Program-made: the position numbers and the translations under genes | Part shown: piece by piece, positions 23,056 to 32,002 of the stretch | Layout: the number at the start of each line of letters is the position of its first letter | Numbering within the stretch: position 1 is the first letter of the stretch | Assembly (NCBI RefSeq): GCF_900107695.1 | Contig: NZ_FNQP01000033.1 | Span: forward strand, 1 to 33,496 | Reading direction: 5' to 3' | Source: Thiothrix caldifontis | GTDB taxonomy: Bacteria; Pseudomonadota; Gammaproteobacteria; Thiotrichales; Thiotrichaceae | Length of the DNA stretch: 33,496 bases | Notes under the pieces: generated by a model | What the model saw: the letters and a program-made list of their open reading frames with translations, nothing else | What the model was told of the DNA's origin: nothing | Databases searched by the model: none

Positions 23056-24605
23056 GGCTTGACCTCCTGCTTCACGAAGTCGATTTTCTGCACCATCGTA
23101 ACGGTTTGCTTGCGCCCGCCGAACAGGTTGACCTCGTTATTCCCCGTGCTAGTGCCGCAGCCGTCGCCGAAGCTGAAACCGCAGCCGCCGCGTTCGGGGA
23201 AGGCTTCGCGTGCCAGTTCACGATGACTGGTGGGGATGACGTAACGGTCTTCGTAATTGGCAATCGCCAGATAACGGTACATTTCCTTGGCTTGCGCTTC
23301 AGACAAACCGACTTGTTCCAAAGCACGGGTATCGTGGATGCCTTCCACCGTTTCTGCCCGCTTGTATTGGCGCATCGCCATCAAGCGTTTGAGTGCCAAT
23401 TTCACTGGCTCTTCATCGCCCGCCGTCAGCAAGTTTGCCAAGTAGCGTACCGGAATCCGCAAACTGTCCACGTCCGGCAATACGCCGTCGTAGCCGATCT
23501 TGCCCGCATCCGCCGCCGATTGAATCGGGGAAAGCGGCGGCACATACCACACCATTGGCAAGGTACGGTATTCAGGGTGCAACGGCAGTGCCAGCTTCCA
23601 ATCCATCGCCAGCTTCCACACGGGGGATTCTTGCGCGGCTTTCAGCACATTGTCAGGAATGCCGTCTTTCTTCGCCTGCTCAATCACTTTCGGGTCGAAT
23701 GGGTCGAGGAATACTTCCAACTGCTTTTGGTACAAATCCTTTTCGTTCGGGGTGCTGGCGGCGGCTTCAATCTGATCGGCGTCATACAGCAATACGCCAA
23801 GGTAACGGATGCGACCCACACAGGTTTCAGAACACACCGTCGGCATCCCCGCTTCAATGCGCGGATAGCAGAAAATGCATTTCTCGGATTTACCGGACTT
23901 CCAGTTGTAGTAAATCTTCTTGTAAGGGCAGCCACTCACGCACATGCGCCAGCCACGGCATTTGTCTTGGTCGATCAACACAATGCCGTCTTCGTCACGC
24001 TTGTAAATCGCACCGCTGGGGCAAGACGCAACACACGCCGGATTCAAGCAGTGTTCGCACAAACGTGGCAGGGTAAACATAAAGGTGTTTTCAAACTCAC
24101 CGTAAATGTCCGCCTGAATCTGGTCGAAATTTTTATCCTTGCGGCGTTTGGAAAATTCCGTGCCGAGGATTTCTTCCCAGTTTGGCCCCCATTCGATTTT
24201 GTCCATGCGCTGCCCAGAAATCAGCGAGCGCGGACGTGCCACCGGCTGATGCTTGCTATCGGGTGCGTTGTGCAAGTGTTGGTAATCGAAATCGAATGGC
24301 TCGTAATAGTCGTCAATTGCCGGTAAATCGGGGTTGGCAAAGATATTCGCCAATACCCGAAACCGCCCGCCGATACGCGGCTCAATTTTGCCATCGGCGC
24401 GGCGTAACCAGCCGCCTTTCCACTTGTCTTGATCCTCCCAATCTTTGGGATAACCAATACCGGGTTTGGTTTCGACGTTATTGAACCACGCATACTCCAT
24501 GCCTTCGCGTGAAGTCCAAACGTTTTTGCAAGTAATCGAGCAGGTATGGCAGCCGATGCACTTGTCTAAATTCAGCACCATGCCGACTTGGGAACGGATT
24601 TTCAT
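23052..24605 (-). CDS. narH: Nitrate reductase beta subunit (Fe-S)
   Basis: Electron-transfer subunit (517 aa) with three [4Fe-4S] and one [3Fe-4S] cluster. Cysteine groups are visible as CIGCHTCSITC (Cys16, 19, 22, 26), CEHCLNPACVASC, CRGWRMCVSGC and KCIFCYPR. The Trp in CRGWRMC takes the place of a Cys and gives the [3Fe-4S] centre, as expected. The protein sits on the inner face of the membrane between NarG and NarI. Start and stop overlap narG and narJ by 4 nt each. Confidence 0.98.
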   Translation of the reverse strand: MKIRSQVGMVLNLDKCIGCHTCSITCKNVWTSREGMEYAWFNNVETKPGIGYPKDWEDQDKWKGGWLRRADGKIEPRIGGRFRVLANIFANPDLPAIDDYYEPFDFDYQHLHNAPDSKHQPVARPRSLISGQRMDKIEWGPNWEEILGTEFSKRRKDKNFDQIQADIYGEFENTFMFTLPRLCEHCLNPACVASCPSGAIYKRDEDGIVLIDQDKCRGWRMCVSGCPYKKIYYNWKSGKSEKCIFCYPRIEAGMPTVCSETCVGRIRYLGVLLYDADQIEAAASTPNEKDLYQKQLEVFLDPFDPKVIEQAKKDGIPDNVLKAAQESPVWKLAMDWKLALPLHPEYRTLPMVWYVPPLSPIQSAADAGKIGYDGVLPDVDSLRIPVRYLANLLTAGDEEPVKLALKRLMAMRQYKRAETVEGIHDTRALEQVGLSEAQAKEMYRYLAIANYEDRYVIPTSHRELAREAFPERGGCGFSFGDGCGTSTGNNEVNLFGGRKQTVTMVQKIDFVKQEVKP

Positions 24606-27600
24606 TTTACTGCCTCCTGAATGGTGTCATTACCTTCGCCGTCCAGCCAATCGACATTGGTCATCTTGCGCACAATGACGAATTCATCGCGGTTAGAGCC
24701 GACCGTGCCGTAGTAGTTGAAGCCGTAAGCTTGTTGCGCGTAACCGCCGATCATGTGGGTGGGTTTCGGGCAAACGCGGGTGACGGAGTTGTGAATGCCG
24801 CCGCGTTCGCCAGTAATGGCAGAACCGGGTACGTTCACAATGCGTTCTTGCGCGTGGTACATCATTACCATCCCCGGCATGACGCGCTGGCTGACCACTG
24901 CCCGCGCTGCAATTGCACCGTTGGCATTGAACAGGTCGATCCAGTCGTTATCGACAATGCCCAGTTTTTTAGCATCGTCCTCACTCATCCACACAATGGG
25001 GCCACCGCGTGACAGCGTGAGCATCAGCAAGTTGTCGGTGTAGGTGGAATGGATGCCCCATTTCTGATGCGGGGTAATCCAGTTCAATGCCAGTTCGGGG
25101 TTGCCGTTGGACTTTTGGTTGAGCATCGGCTTAATGGTTTTGGTGTTAATCGGCGGGCGATACACCAACATGCTTTCGCCGAAATCACGCATCCAGTCAT
25201 GGTCAAGGTAGAACTGTTGCCGCCCTGTCAAAGTACGCCACGGAATCAGCTCGTGAACATTGGTATACCCCGCGTTGTACGACACATGCTCATCTTCCAA
25301 ACCCGACCAAGTAGGGCTGGAAATGATTTTGCGCGGTTGCGCTACGATGTCGCGGAAGCGGATTTTCTCGTCTTCCTTATTCAAGGCGAGATGCGTGTGG
25401 TCAATGCCGGTGATTTTCGACAAGGCTGCCCACGCTTTCACCGCCACTTGTCCGTTGGTTTCGGGGGCAAGTGAAAGGATCATTTCCGCTGCATCAATCG
25501 CGCTGTTCAGACACGGACGACCTTCATTCGTGCCGCTGGTGTGCTGGTGGTTGAGCTTGCCGAGGAAGGCGATTTCGGTTTCGGTATTCCAGCCGATGCC
25601 TTTGCCGCCGTTGCCGAGCTTTTCCATCAACGGGCCAATGGAAGTAAAGCGGGCGTAGGTTTCGGGGTAATTGCGTTCCACCGCAATCAACGCAGGTGCG
25701 GTTTTGCCCGGAATCAGGTCGCATTGACCTTTCTTCCAATCCTTCACGCCAAAAGCTTGACCCAATTCTGCTGGCGCATCGTGCAACAGTGGCAATGTCA
25801 CCAAATCGGTTTCCACCCCCAAATGCCCAACGCAAACCCGCGAGAATTCCTTGGCAATGCCTTTGTAAATTTCCCAGTCGCTCCGCGCTTCCCATGACGG
25901 GTCTACGGCTGCGGTCAGCGGGTGAATAAACGGGTGCATATCGGAGGTGTTGAGGTCGTCCTTTTCATACCAAGTCGCGGTCGGTAGCACGATGTCGGAA
26001 TACAAGCAGGTGGTAGACATGCGGAAATCGAGCGTCACCAGCAAGTCGAGTTTGCCTTCGGGCGCGTCTTGATGCCACTTCACTTCTTGCGGTTTCACCC
26101 CGCCCATTTCGCCGAGGTCTTTGCCTTGCACGCCATGCTTTGTCCCCAGCAAATACTTGAGCAAGTATTCATGCCCTTTGCCGGACGAACCCAGCAAATT
26201 GGAACGCCACACGAACAGGTTACGTGGGAAGTTTTGCGCGTTATCGGGGTCTTCCGCCGCAAAGGCGATCTTGCCGGATTTGAGGCTGGCAACGGTGTAA
26301 TCCGCCGGACTCATGCCTGCGTCTTTGGCAGCTTGAGCAATGCGTAACGGGTTGGTATTGAGTTGCGGCGCGGAGGGCAACCAGCCCATGCGTTCTGCCC
26401 GCACGTTGTAGTCAATCAAGTTGCCGGATTGACGCGCTTTGTTCGCCAGCGGGGAAAGGATTTCCTTGATTTCGAGCTTTTCGTAACGCCATTGGCTGGA
26501 ATGGTTGTAGAAGAACGACGTGCCATTCATTTGCCGTGGCGGACGTGACCAATCCAGCCCAAACGCCAGCGGCAACCAGCCGGTTTGCGGACGCAGCTTT
26601 TCCTGCCCAACGTAATGCGCCCAGCCGCCGCCTGATTGCCCGACGCAGCCGCACATGGCGAGCATATTGATCAAGCCACGGTAGTTCATGTCCATGTGAT
26701 ACCAGTGGTTCATGCCCGCGCCGACGATAATCATCGACTTACCCTTGGTCTTGTCAGCGGTATCGGCGAATTCACGCGCAATGCGGATCACTTTGTCACG
26801 CGGTACGCCGGTAATCGCTTCCTGCCACGCGGGAGTGTACGGCGCTTTGGCATCGTTAAAGTCTTTAGCACTGTCATCCGCGCCCAAACCACAACCCACG
26901 CCGTAATTTGCCATGTTCAGGTCGTACACGGACACCAACAAGCCTTCGCTCCCATCCGCCAAGGTGACTTTGCGGGCAGGCAATTTATACTTGAGGATGT
27001 CTTTCAGTGTATTGCCTTGGAAATAATCGCTCGGCACACCGCCAAAATAAGGCAGCGCAACATCCACTACGGTGTCGTGCCGCGCTACCAAGGACAAGGA
27101 AAGCGCAACATCTTCGTGAGTTTTGCCGTCTTTTTGTTGCAAATTCCACTGACCTCTACCATCCCAACGGTAGCCAATCGAACCATTCGGGGAAATGATT
27201 TCACCCGTAGCATCGTCAATCGCAACCGTTTTCCAATCAGGGTTTTGCTCTTCGCCCAAACCAGACACGAAGTCACTGGCACGCGCAAAGCGTCCCGCCT
27301 GATAACTGCCATCGTCCCGCGCTTCCAGCAACACCAGATTCGGCCAGTCGGTGTAACGGCGCACGTAATCGGTGAAATAGGCACTCGGTTTATCAACGTG
27401 GAATTCTTTCAGAATGACGTGTCCGAACGCCATTGCCAACGCCGCATCCGTCCCCTGTTTCGGGTTCAGCCATTGGTCAGCATGTTTGGCAACTTCCGCG
27501 TAGTCCGGCGTAATCGCGACCGTTTTCGTGCCTTTGTAACGCACTTCGGTGAAGAAATGCGCGTCAGGAGTACGAGTCTGCGGAACGTTAGAACCCCACG

Positions 27601-28354
27601 CAATGATGTAGCTGCTGTTGTACCAATCGGCGGATTCCGGCACGTCGGTTTGCTCGCCCCACACCATCGGTGACGCAGGCGGCAAATCGCAATACCAATC
27701 GTAGAAGCTCAAACACACGCCACCAATCAGTGACAGGTAACGGCTTCCGGCAGCATACGACACCATCGACATCGCCGGAATCGGTGAGAAACCAATCACG
27801 CGATCCGGGCCGTATTGCTTGGCAGTGTACACGTTCGCCGCCGCAATCAGCTCATTCACTTCATCCCACGAAGAACGCACGAAACCACCCAAACCACGCC
27901 GGGTTTTGTAGGATTGCGCCATCGCCGGATTTTCAACGATGGATGCCCACGCCGTAACCGGATCAGGATTTTTGGATCTTGCCCCGCGCCACAATTCCAT
28001 CAATTGGCGGCGCATCAAGGGGTATTTGAGGCGATTCGCGCTGTACATATACCACGAATAGCTTGCGCCACGCGGACAGCCACGCGGCTCATGATTCGGC
28101 AAATCCGGGCGGGTACGCGGGTAATCGGTTTGCTGGGTTTCCCACGTCACCAAGCCGTTTTTCACGTAGATTTTCCAGCTACACGAACCCGTGCAGTTTA
28201 CGCCGTGGGTGGAACGTACCACCTTGTCGTGCTGCCAGCGTTTGCGGTAGCCGTCTTCCCAGTCGCGGCTCTCCTCGGTCATCGCCCCATGCCCGTTGGA
28301 AAACGGCGTTTGGGTGCGTTTGAAAAAATTCAGTCGGTCAATAAAGTGGCTCAT
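24602..28354 (-). CDS. narG: Nitrate reductase alpha subunit (Mo-bisMGD)
   Basis: Catalytic subunit (1250 aa) that reduces nitrate to nitrite in the cytoplasm. The FS0 cluster ligands are His50, Cys54, Cys58 (HGVNCTGSC) and Cys93 (RGCPRGAS). The molybdenum ligand Asp223 lies in FYDWYCDLPPASPM. The NarG N terminus with SHFIDRLNFFK is the NarJ binding signal. There is no Tat signal, so this is the cytoplasm-facing NarG type. MSHF at 28354 is preferred to a TTG at 28363 because it matches the family start; GGGGAG lies 11 nt upstream inside the end of the DsrC-like gene. Confidence 0.98.
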   Translation of the reverse strand: MSHFIDRLNFFKRTQTPFSNGHGAMTEESRDWEDGYRKRWQHDKVVRSTHGVNCTGSCSWKIYVKNGLVTWETQQTDYPRTRPDLPNHEPRGCPRGASYSWYMYSANRLKYPLMRRQLMELWRGARSKNPDPVTAWASIVENPAMAQSYKTRRGLGGFVRSSWDEVNELIAAANVYTAKQYGPDRVIGFSPIPAMSMVSYAAGSRYLSLIGGVCLSFYDWYCDLPPASPMVWGEQTDVPESADWYNSSYIIAWGSNVPQTRTPDAHFFTEVRYKGTKTVAITPDYAEVAKHADQWLNPKQGTDAALAMAFGHVILKEFHVDKPSAYFTDYVRRYTDWPNLVLLEARDDGSYQAGRFARASDFVSGLGEEQNPDWKTVAIDDATGEIISPNGSIGYRWDGRGQWNLQQKDGKTHEDVALSLSLVARHDTVVDVALPYFGGVPSDYFQGNTLKDILKYKLPARKVTLADGSEGLLVSVYDLNMANYGVGCGLGADDSAKDFNDAKAPYTPAWQEAITGVPRDKVIRIAREFADTADKTKGKSMIIVGAGMNHWYHMDMNYRGLINMLAMCGCVGQSGGGWAHYVGQEKLRPQTGWLPLAFGLDWSRPPRQMNGTSFFYNHSSQWRYEKLEIKEILSPLANKARQSGNLIDYNVRAERMGWLPSAPQLNTNPLRIAQAAKDAGMSPADYTVASLKSGKIAFAAEDPDNAQNFPRNLFVWRSNLLGSSGKGHEYLLKYLLGTKHGVQGKDLGEMGGVKPQEVKWHQDAPEGKLDLLVTLDFRMSTTCLYSDIVLPTATWYEKDDLNTSDMHPFIHPLTAAVDPSWEARSDWEIYKGIAKEFSRVCVGHLGVETDLVTLPLLHDAPAELGQAFGVKDWKKGQCDLIPGKTAPALIAVERNYPETYARFTSIGPLMEKLGNGGKGIGWNTETEIAFLGKLNHQHTSGTNEGRPCLNSAIDAAEMILSLAPETNGQVAVKAWAALSKITGIDHTHLALNKEDEKIRFRDIVAQPRKIISSPTWSGLEDEHVSYNAGYTNVHELIPWRTLTGRQQFYLDHDWMRDFGESMLVYRPPINTKTIKPMLNQKSNGNPELALNWITPHQKWGIHSTYTDNLLMLTLSRGGPIVWMSEDDAKKLGIVDNDWIDLFNANGAIAARAVVSQRVMPGMVMMYHAQERIVNVPGSAITGERGGIHNSVTRVCPKPTHMIGGYAQQAYGFNYYGTVGSNRDEFVIVRKMTNVDWLDGEGNDTIQEAVK

Positions 28355-28359
28355 GGCAA

Positions 28360-28752
28360 TCAATGCTCCCCTTTGGTTCTACGGATACCCGCCAAGCGAT
28401 TGCCCTGCTTTTGCGGGCCGCCTTTAGGGAATATTTCATGCAGGTAATGATTGGTGGCGAACTCTTCACCCCACGCCTGTTTGAAGTGCTTGAGCATGTC
28501 ACGCACCGGGGCTTGCACGCCGTGTTCCTGATGGTAGTTGCGCAGGAACTCGATGATTTCCCAATGCTCATCGGTCAGCACCAAGCCTTCACGTGCGGCG
28601 AGGGCTTCCACGAAACCTTCGCTCCAGTCATCCATGTTCTGGATGTAGCCTTCCTGATCCGTGAGGATTTGCTTGCCATCGACTTCCAACGCCAAGGTAT
28701 AAATCGCGTAAGGGTTGGTTTGCAGATTGTCGTCATATTGTTGAATTGCCAT
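28360..28752 (-). CDS. DsrC/TusE-family protein without cysteines
   Basis: 130-aa protein with the DsrC/TusE fold signature DQEGYIQNMDDWSEGFVEALAAREGLVLTDEHWEIIEFLRNYH, and RDMLKHFKQAWGEE and HEIFPKGGPQKQGNRLAGIRR, where relatives carry a C-terminal arm with catalytic Cys. This protein has no Cys at all and ends RTKGEH, so it cannot carry sulfur the way TusE or DsrC do. It lies between narK2 and narG; its stop is 5 nt from the narG start, and AGGAG precedes its own ATG. A regulatory or assembly role linked to nitrate respiration is likely but unproven. Confidence 0.9.
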   Translation of the reverse strand: MAIQQYDDNLQTNPYAIYTLALEVDGKQILTDQEGYIQNMDDWSEGFVEALAAREGLVLTDEHWEIIEFLRNYHQEHGVQAPVRDMLKHFKQAWGEEFATNHYLHEIFPKGGPQKQGNRLAGIRRTKGEH

Positions 28753-28770
28753 GTTTGTAGCTCCTATTCT

Positions 28771-28814
28771 TAGCCCCTCGCCCCTTGAGGGAGAGGGGTT
28801 GGGGTGAGGGGTTC
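28771..28814. repeat. REP-like palindrome between narK2 and the DsrC-like gene
   Basis: C-rich and G-rich arms (CCCCTCGCCCC / GGGGTGAGGGG, with TTGAGGGAGAGGGG between) lie directly after the narK2 stop at 28816. The unit has the same layout as the copy inside the RND pump gene at 511-552. It may form a hairpin that separates narK from narG message levels. Confidence 0.8.
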
Positions 28815-28815
28815 T

Positions 28816-30423
28816 TTAAGGGTTCTTGATCTCGCTGCCACTACGCAGATAAAACCACCAGTTCAAAATCAGGCACAGCGCGTAGAAAATCGCAAAGCCA
28901 TACATCGCGTTTTCCGGTGAACCTGCTTTAATTTGGTCACCAATGACCACGGGGGCAATGAACGAACCGTAGGCCGCTACTGCTGAAGTCCAACCCAACA
29001 CAGGCCCCGCTTGCAGGCGGTCAAAGATCACCCCAACGGTACGGAAGGTCGAGCCATTGCCGATACCCGTAGCGGCAAACAGCACCACAAAGGTGATCAG
29101 AAATTGATTGAAATAGATTTCCGGGGTAGCGGACTGGTAAGCCTGCATCATGATGTAACCCGCGTAAGCAGAAGCCGCGACCATCACCACTGAAATCACT
29201 TGCGTCACGATAGAACCGCCCACCTTGTCAGAAATCCAACCACCAACCGGGCGAATCAATGCCCCCACGAAAGGGCCAATCCATGCGTAAGCAAATACTG
29301 GAATCGCATTGGGATTAGGGTTATGCGCCCACGTTTGGGTTGCTGCATCCAGCACATGGCTGCTACCAAAAATAACTTTAATCGACAACGGCAATGCCAT
29401 TGAGAAACCGATGAATGAACCGAACGTCAGCACATACAACACGGTCATTGACCAAGTATGCTTGTTGCTGAAAATCGCAAATTGCTTATTGATATTGACT
29501 TTCATCTCACCAAAAGCTGCCAGTTTCATCACACCCAAGGTCAGGATGATAGTCAGTGGCAACGCAATCCACATATTGAGCACCCCTAAGCCCGTGGGTG
29601 CAGGTAAGTAGAGGTACAAACCCAAGACGGAAGTTGCCAACGCCAAGCCATACAACCACAGGATTTTGATAAACGCCGGAATCGTGCCGCCAATGTTCGG
29701 GGAAATCGGCAGCAGATTATTCATGCCAAAGAAGCCGAAAAATGCCAAAGGAATCAGGAACACCAGCCACACCAAACCCGCGTTTTGAATCCAGGTTTGG
29801 GTTCCGGCAGTAATCTTGCCCAGAATCCAACCGGAATCTTTTGCCAGTGGTAAAGAATCACCACCCAACACACCAAACACACCCATCGTCATCACCAAGG
29901 GAATGAGGATTTGCATGGTAGTCACACCAAAGTTGCCCAACCCCGCATTCAAACCGAGTGCAGTACCCTGCAAACGCTTGGGGAAAAACGTGCTGATATT
30001 GGACATCGAGCAGGCAAAGTTACCGCCACCGATACCGGAAAGCAGCGCCAGCAATTGGAATGTCAGCAGCGGCGTATCCTTATCCTGCAAGGCAATCCCT
30101 GTGCCTAATGCCGGAATCATCAGCAATGCCGTGGTCAGGAAAATGGTGTTACGCCCACCCGCGATGCGAATGAAAAAAGAAGCCGGAATGCGCAGGGTCG
30201 CGCCAGCCAGACCGGCAATCGCCGTCAAGGTAAATAACTCGTCGGTTTTAAACGGAAAGCCCAGATTGGACATCTGTACGGTGATAATCCCCCACATCAG
30301 CCAGATGGCGAAACCCATCAGCAGGCTGGGGATCGAAATCCACAAATTGCGGTTGGCAATCTTCTTGCCGGTGCTTTCCCAGAACGTGGTGTCTTCCACG
30401 TCCCAATTTTTAATATCAGTCAT
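28816..30423 (-). CDS. narK2: Nitrate/nitrite transporter, NarK2-type
   Basis: Inner-membrane MFS protein (535 aa, 12 helices plus a longer loop) of the nitrate/nitrite porter family. The nitrate signature GIGGGNFACSMSNISTFFPKR is present, with a longer N-terminal cytoplasmic part (DIKNWDVEDTTFWESTGKKIANRN) typical of NarK2. NarK2-type proteins usually exchange nitrate for nitrite. It follows narK1 by 15 nt and precedes the DsrC-narGHJI block. Confidence 0.93.
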   Translation of the reverse strand: MTDIKNWDVEDTTFWESTGKKIANRNLWISIPSLLMGFAIWLMWGIITVQMSNLGFPFKTDELFTLTAIAGLAGATLRIPASFFIRIAGGRNTIFLTTALLMIPALGTGIALQDKDTPLLTFQLLALLSGIGGGNFACSMSNISTFFPKRLQGTALGLNAGLGNFGVTTMQILIPLVMTMGVFGVLGGDSLPLAKDSGWILGKITAGTQTWIQNAGLVWLVFLIPLAFFGFFGMNNLLPISPNIGGTIPAFIKILWLYGLALATSVLGLYLYLPAPTGLGVLNMWIALPLTIILTLGVMKLAAFGEMKVNINKQFAIFSNKHTWSMTVLYVLTFGSFIGFSMALPLSIKVIFGSSHVLDAATQTWAHNPNPNAIPVFAYAWIGPFVGALIRPVGGWISDKVGGSIVTQVISVVMVAASAYAGYIMMQAYQSATPEIYFNQFLITFVVLFAATGIGNGSTFRTVGVIFDRLQAGPVLGWTSAVAAYGSFIAPVVIGDQIKAGSPENAMYGFAIFYALCLILNWWFYLRSGSEIKNP

Positions 30424-30438
30424 CAGGTATTCCTCGCG

Positions 30439-31695
30439 TTAAACGGTTGTGGTGAGGGACTTTGCGTGTAAATCGGCATGAACCGGGCGAACTTCGGTGA
30501 AATACATCCACATCAGCGATACCCACACCACCCCAAACATCAGCATGAAGGCGGAAGAGCGAATGCCGGTGAGATCCACCAATGCGCCAAACATAATCGG
30601 CATCAGGAAACCACCCAAACCACCCGCCAAGCCCACCACGCCGGATACCACGCCAATGTTGTCGGGGTAATCGTCGGATATGTACTTGAAAACCGAGGCT
30701 TTACCGACAGCGAAAACCACGCCGAGGGTAAACAGGATGATGGTGAAAACGGTCGGGGTCAGCCCGAAGTGAAAGGTTTTTGCCCCGTTCAGGGTTTGAA
30801 TCGTAATGTCACTTTGCGGGTAAGACAGGAAGAACAAGCACACCAGTGAAACCCATAATACCCACCAGGTCATGGTGTGTGCGCCGAGTTTATCGGAGAA
30901 ATAACCACCGACTGCCCGCAACAAGCCACCGGGAATACTGAACGCGGCGGCTAAAAACGCGGCAGTTTTCAGGTCGAAACCGTATTCACTGACATAATAT
31001 TTGGTCATCCACAAGGCCAGCGCGACGTAGCCGCCGAACACGATGGAATAATATTGGCTGTAACGCCACACCTTGGGGTCTTTGAATACCGCAAGCTGTT
31101 CGCGCACCGTGACCGATTTACCCACTTTGTGGCTCGGTTCGCTGAAGGTGAAAAACCAGAACACAATCGCCATAACCAGCATCAACACGGCGTAGACTTT
31201 GGGCACCATCGTCCAGCCATAGCCGACCACGATAATGGGCGCAAGCAACTTGGTGACAGCCGCGCCGGTATTGCCTGCGCCGAAAATCCCCATCGCCAAG
31301 CCTTGGCGTTCCTTCGGAAACCAGCGGGCGCAATAGGCAATCCCGACGGTGAATGAACCACCCGCTACGCCGACGAACAAGCCAGTCACGAGGAAATGCC
31401 AGAATTGGGTTGCCTGCGAAATCATCCAGATCGGCAACACCGTGGATAGCATCAGGATGGTGAACACGATGCGCCCACCGAATTTATCCGTCCACATCCC
31501 TAGCGGCACGCGGATCAATGAGCCGGTCAGTACCGGTGTTGCGATCAAAATCCCGAACTGGGTTTCGTTCAAACCCAAGGTTGCCTTGATAGGAATCCCG
31601 ATGACGGCAAACATCATCCAGATCATGAAGCACACCGTAAAAGCCAGCGTACTCATGATGACGACCGACCATGCCTTGTATTGCTGCGTTGCCAT
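30439..31695 (-). CDS. narK1: Nitrate transporter, NarK1-type
   Basis: MFS protein of 418 aa and 12 helices with signature GVAGGSFTVGIAYCARWFPKERQGLAMGIFGAGNTGAA. NarK1-type carriers take up nitrate with protons, which starts respiration before nitrite is available for exchange. In some bacteria the two NarK types are fused; here they are separate adjacent genes. The ATG follows CGAGGTG. It is the first gene of the nitrate operon, and its upstream region holds a NarL-like palindrome at 31794-31809. Confidence 0.93.
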   Translation of the reverse strand: MATQQYKAWSVVIMSTLAFTVCFMIWMMFAVIGIPIKATLGLNETQFGILIATPVLTGSLIRVPLGMWTDKFGGRIVFTILMLSTVLPIWMISQATQFWHFLVTGLFVGVAGGSFTVGIAYCARWFPKERQGLAMGIFGAGNTGAAVTKLLAPIIVVGYGWTMVPKVYAVLMLVMAIVFWFFTFSEPSHKVGKSVTVREQLAVFKDPKVWRYSQYYSIVFGGYVALALWMTKYYVSEYGFDLKTAAFLAAAFSIPGGLLRAVGGYFSDKLGAHTMTWWVLWVSLVCLFFLSYPQSDITIQTLNGAKTFHFGLTPTVFTIILFTLGVVFAVGKASVFKYISDDYPDNIGVVSGVVGLAGGLGGFLMPIMFGALVDLTGIRSSAFMLMFGVVWVSLMWMYFTEVRPVHADLHAKSLTTTV

Positions 31696-32002
31696 AATTC
31701 ACCTCGTAACAAAACCGTAAGTGGTTTCAAGGTGATTCTAGGCTGATAAATTCCTGATTCTAGTGGGGGTAATGGCGGGTAAACGACGAGAAATACCACT
31801 TTAGTGGTACATAATAGTTTATCTAAAGCACTGTTTTAAATTGGTTTTTTATTAAGGCTTAGTTTGGGTTTTGGTGTTGGCGACATAGAGGTGGTACACC
31901 CTTTAACCCAGTTATCCATAACAGTTTGGTAACATTAGATACAATTATTATGTTGTACCCGTATCAGCAGCTTGACCAATGTTTGGAGCCGTTTAAACAA
32001 AT
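31696..32002. other. Intergenic region between narK1 and the CRISPR array
   Basis: About 307 nt, AT-rich in its right part. It holds the narK1 ribosome binding site and promoter region and the 16-bp palindrome at 31794-31809. The stretch 31815-32002 has no gene I can support; it is the leader-distal flank of the array. No clear FNR box or cas gene remnant was found. Confidence 0.7.
31794..31809. promoter_or_regulatory. NarL/NarP-like 7-2-7 palindrome upstream of narK1
   Basis: TACCACT-TT-AGTGGTA is a perfect inverted repeat of two heptamers with a 2-bp gap, the layout of NarL/NarP sites. The centre lies about 107 nt upstream of the narK1 start codon. The heptamer differs from the usual TACYYMT at position 5. 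Regulator not in this window. Confidence 0.6.

Noticed and set aside
23106-24326. 406-codon plus-strand frame opposite narH
   Set aside because: Antisense shadow of narH, which has intact cluster motifs; composition is arginine/valine-rich without domain features.
31700-31790. FNR box upstream of narK1
   Set aside because: Several TGAT/ATCA fragments exist, but none in the TTGAT-N4-ATCAA arrangement.
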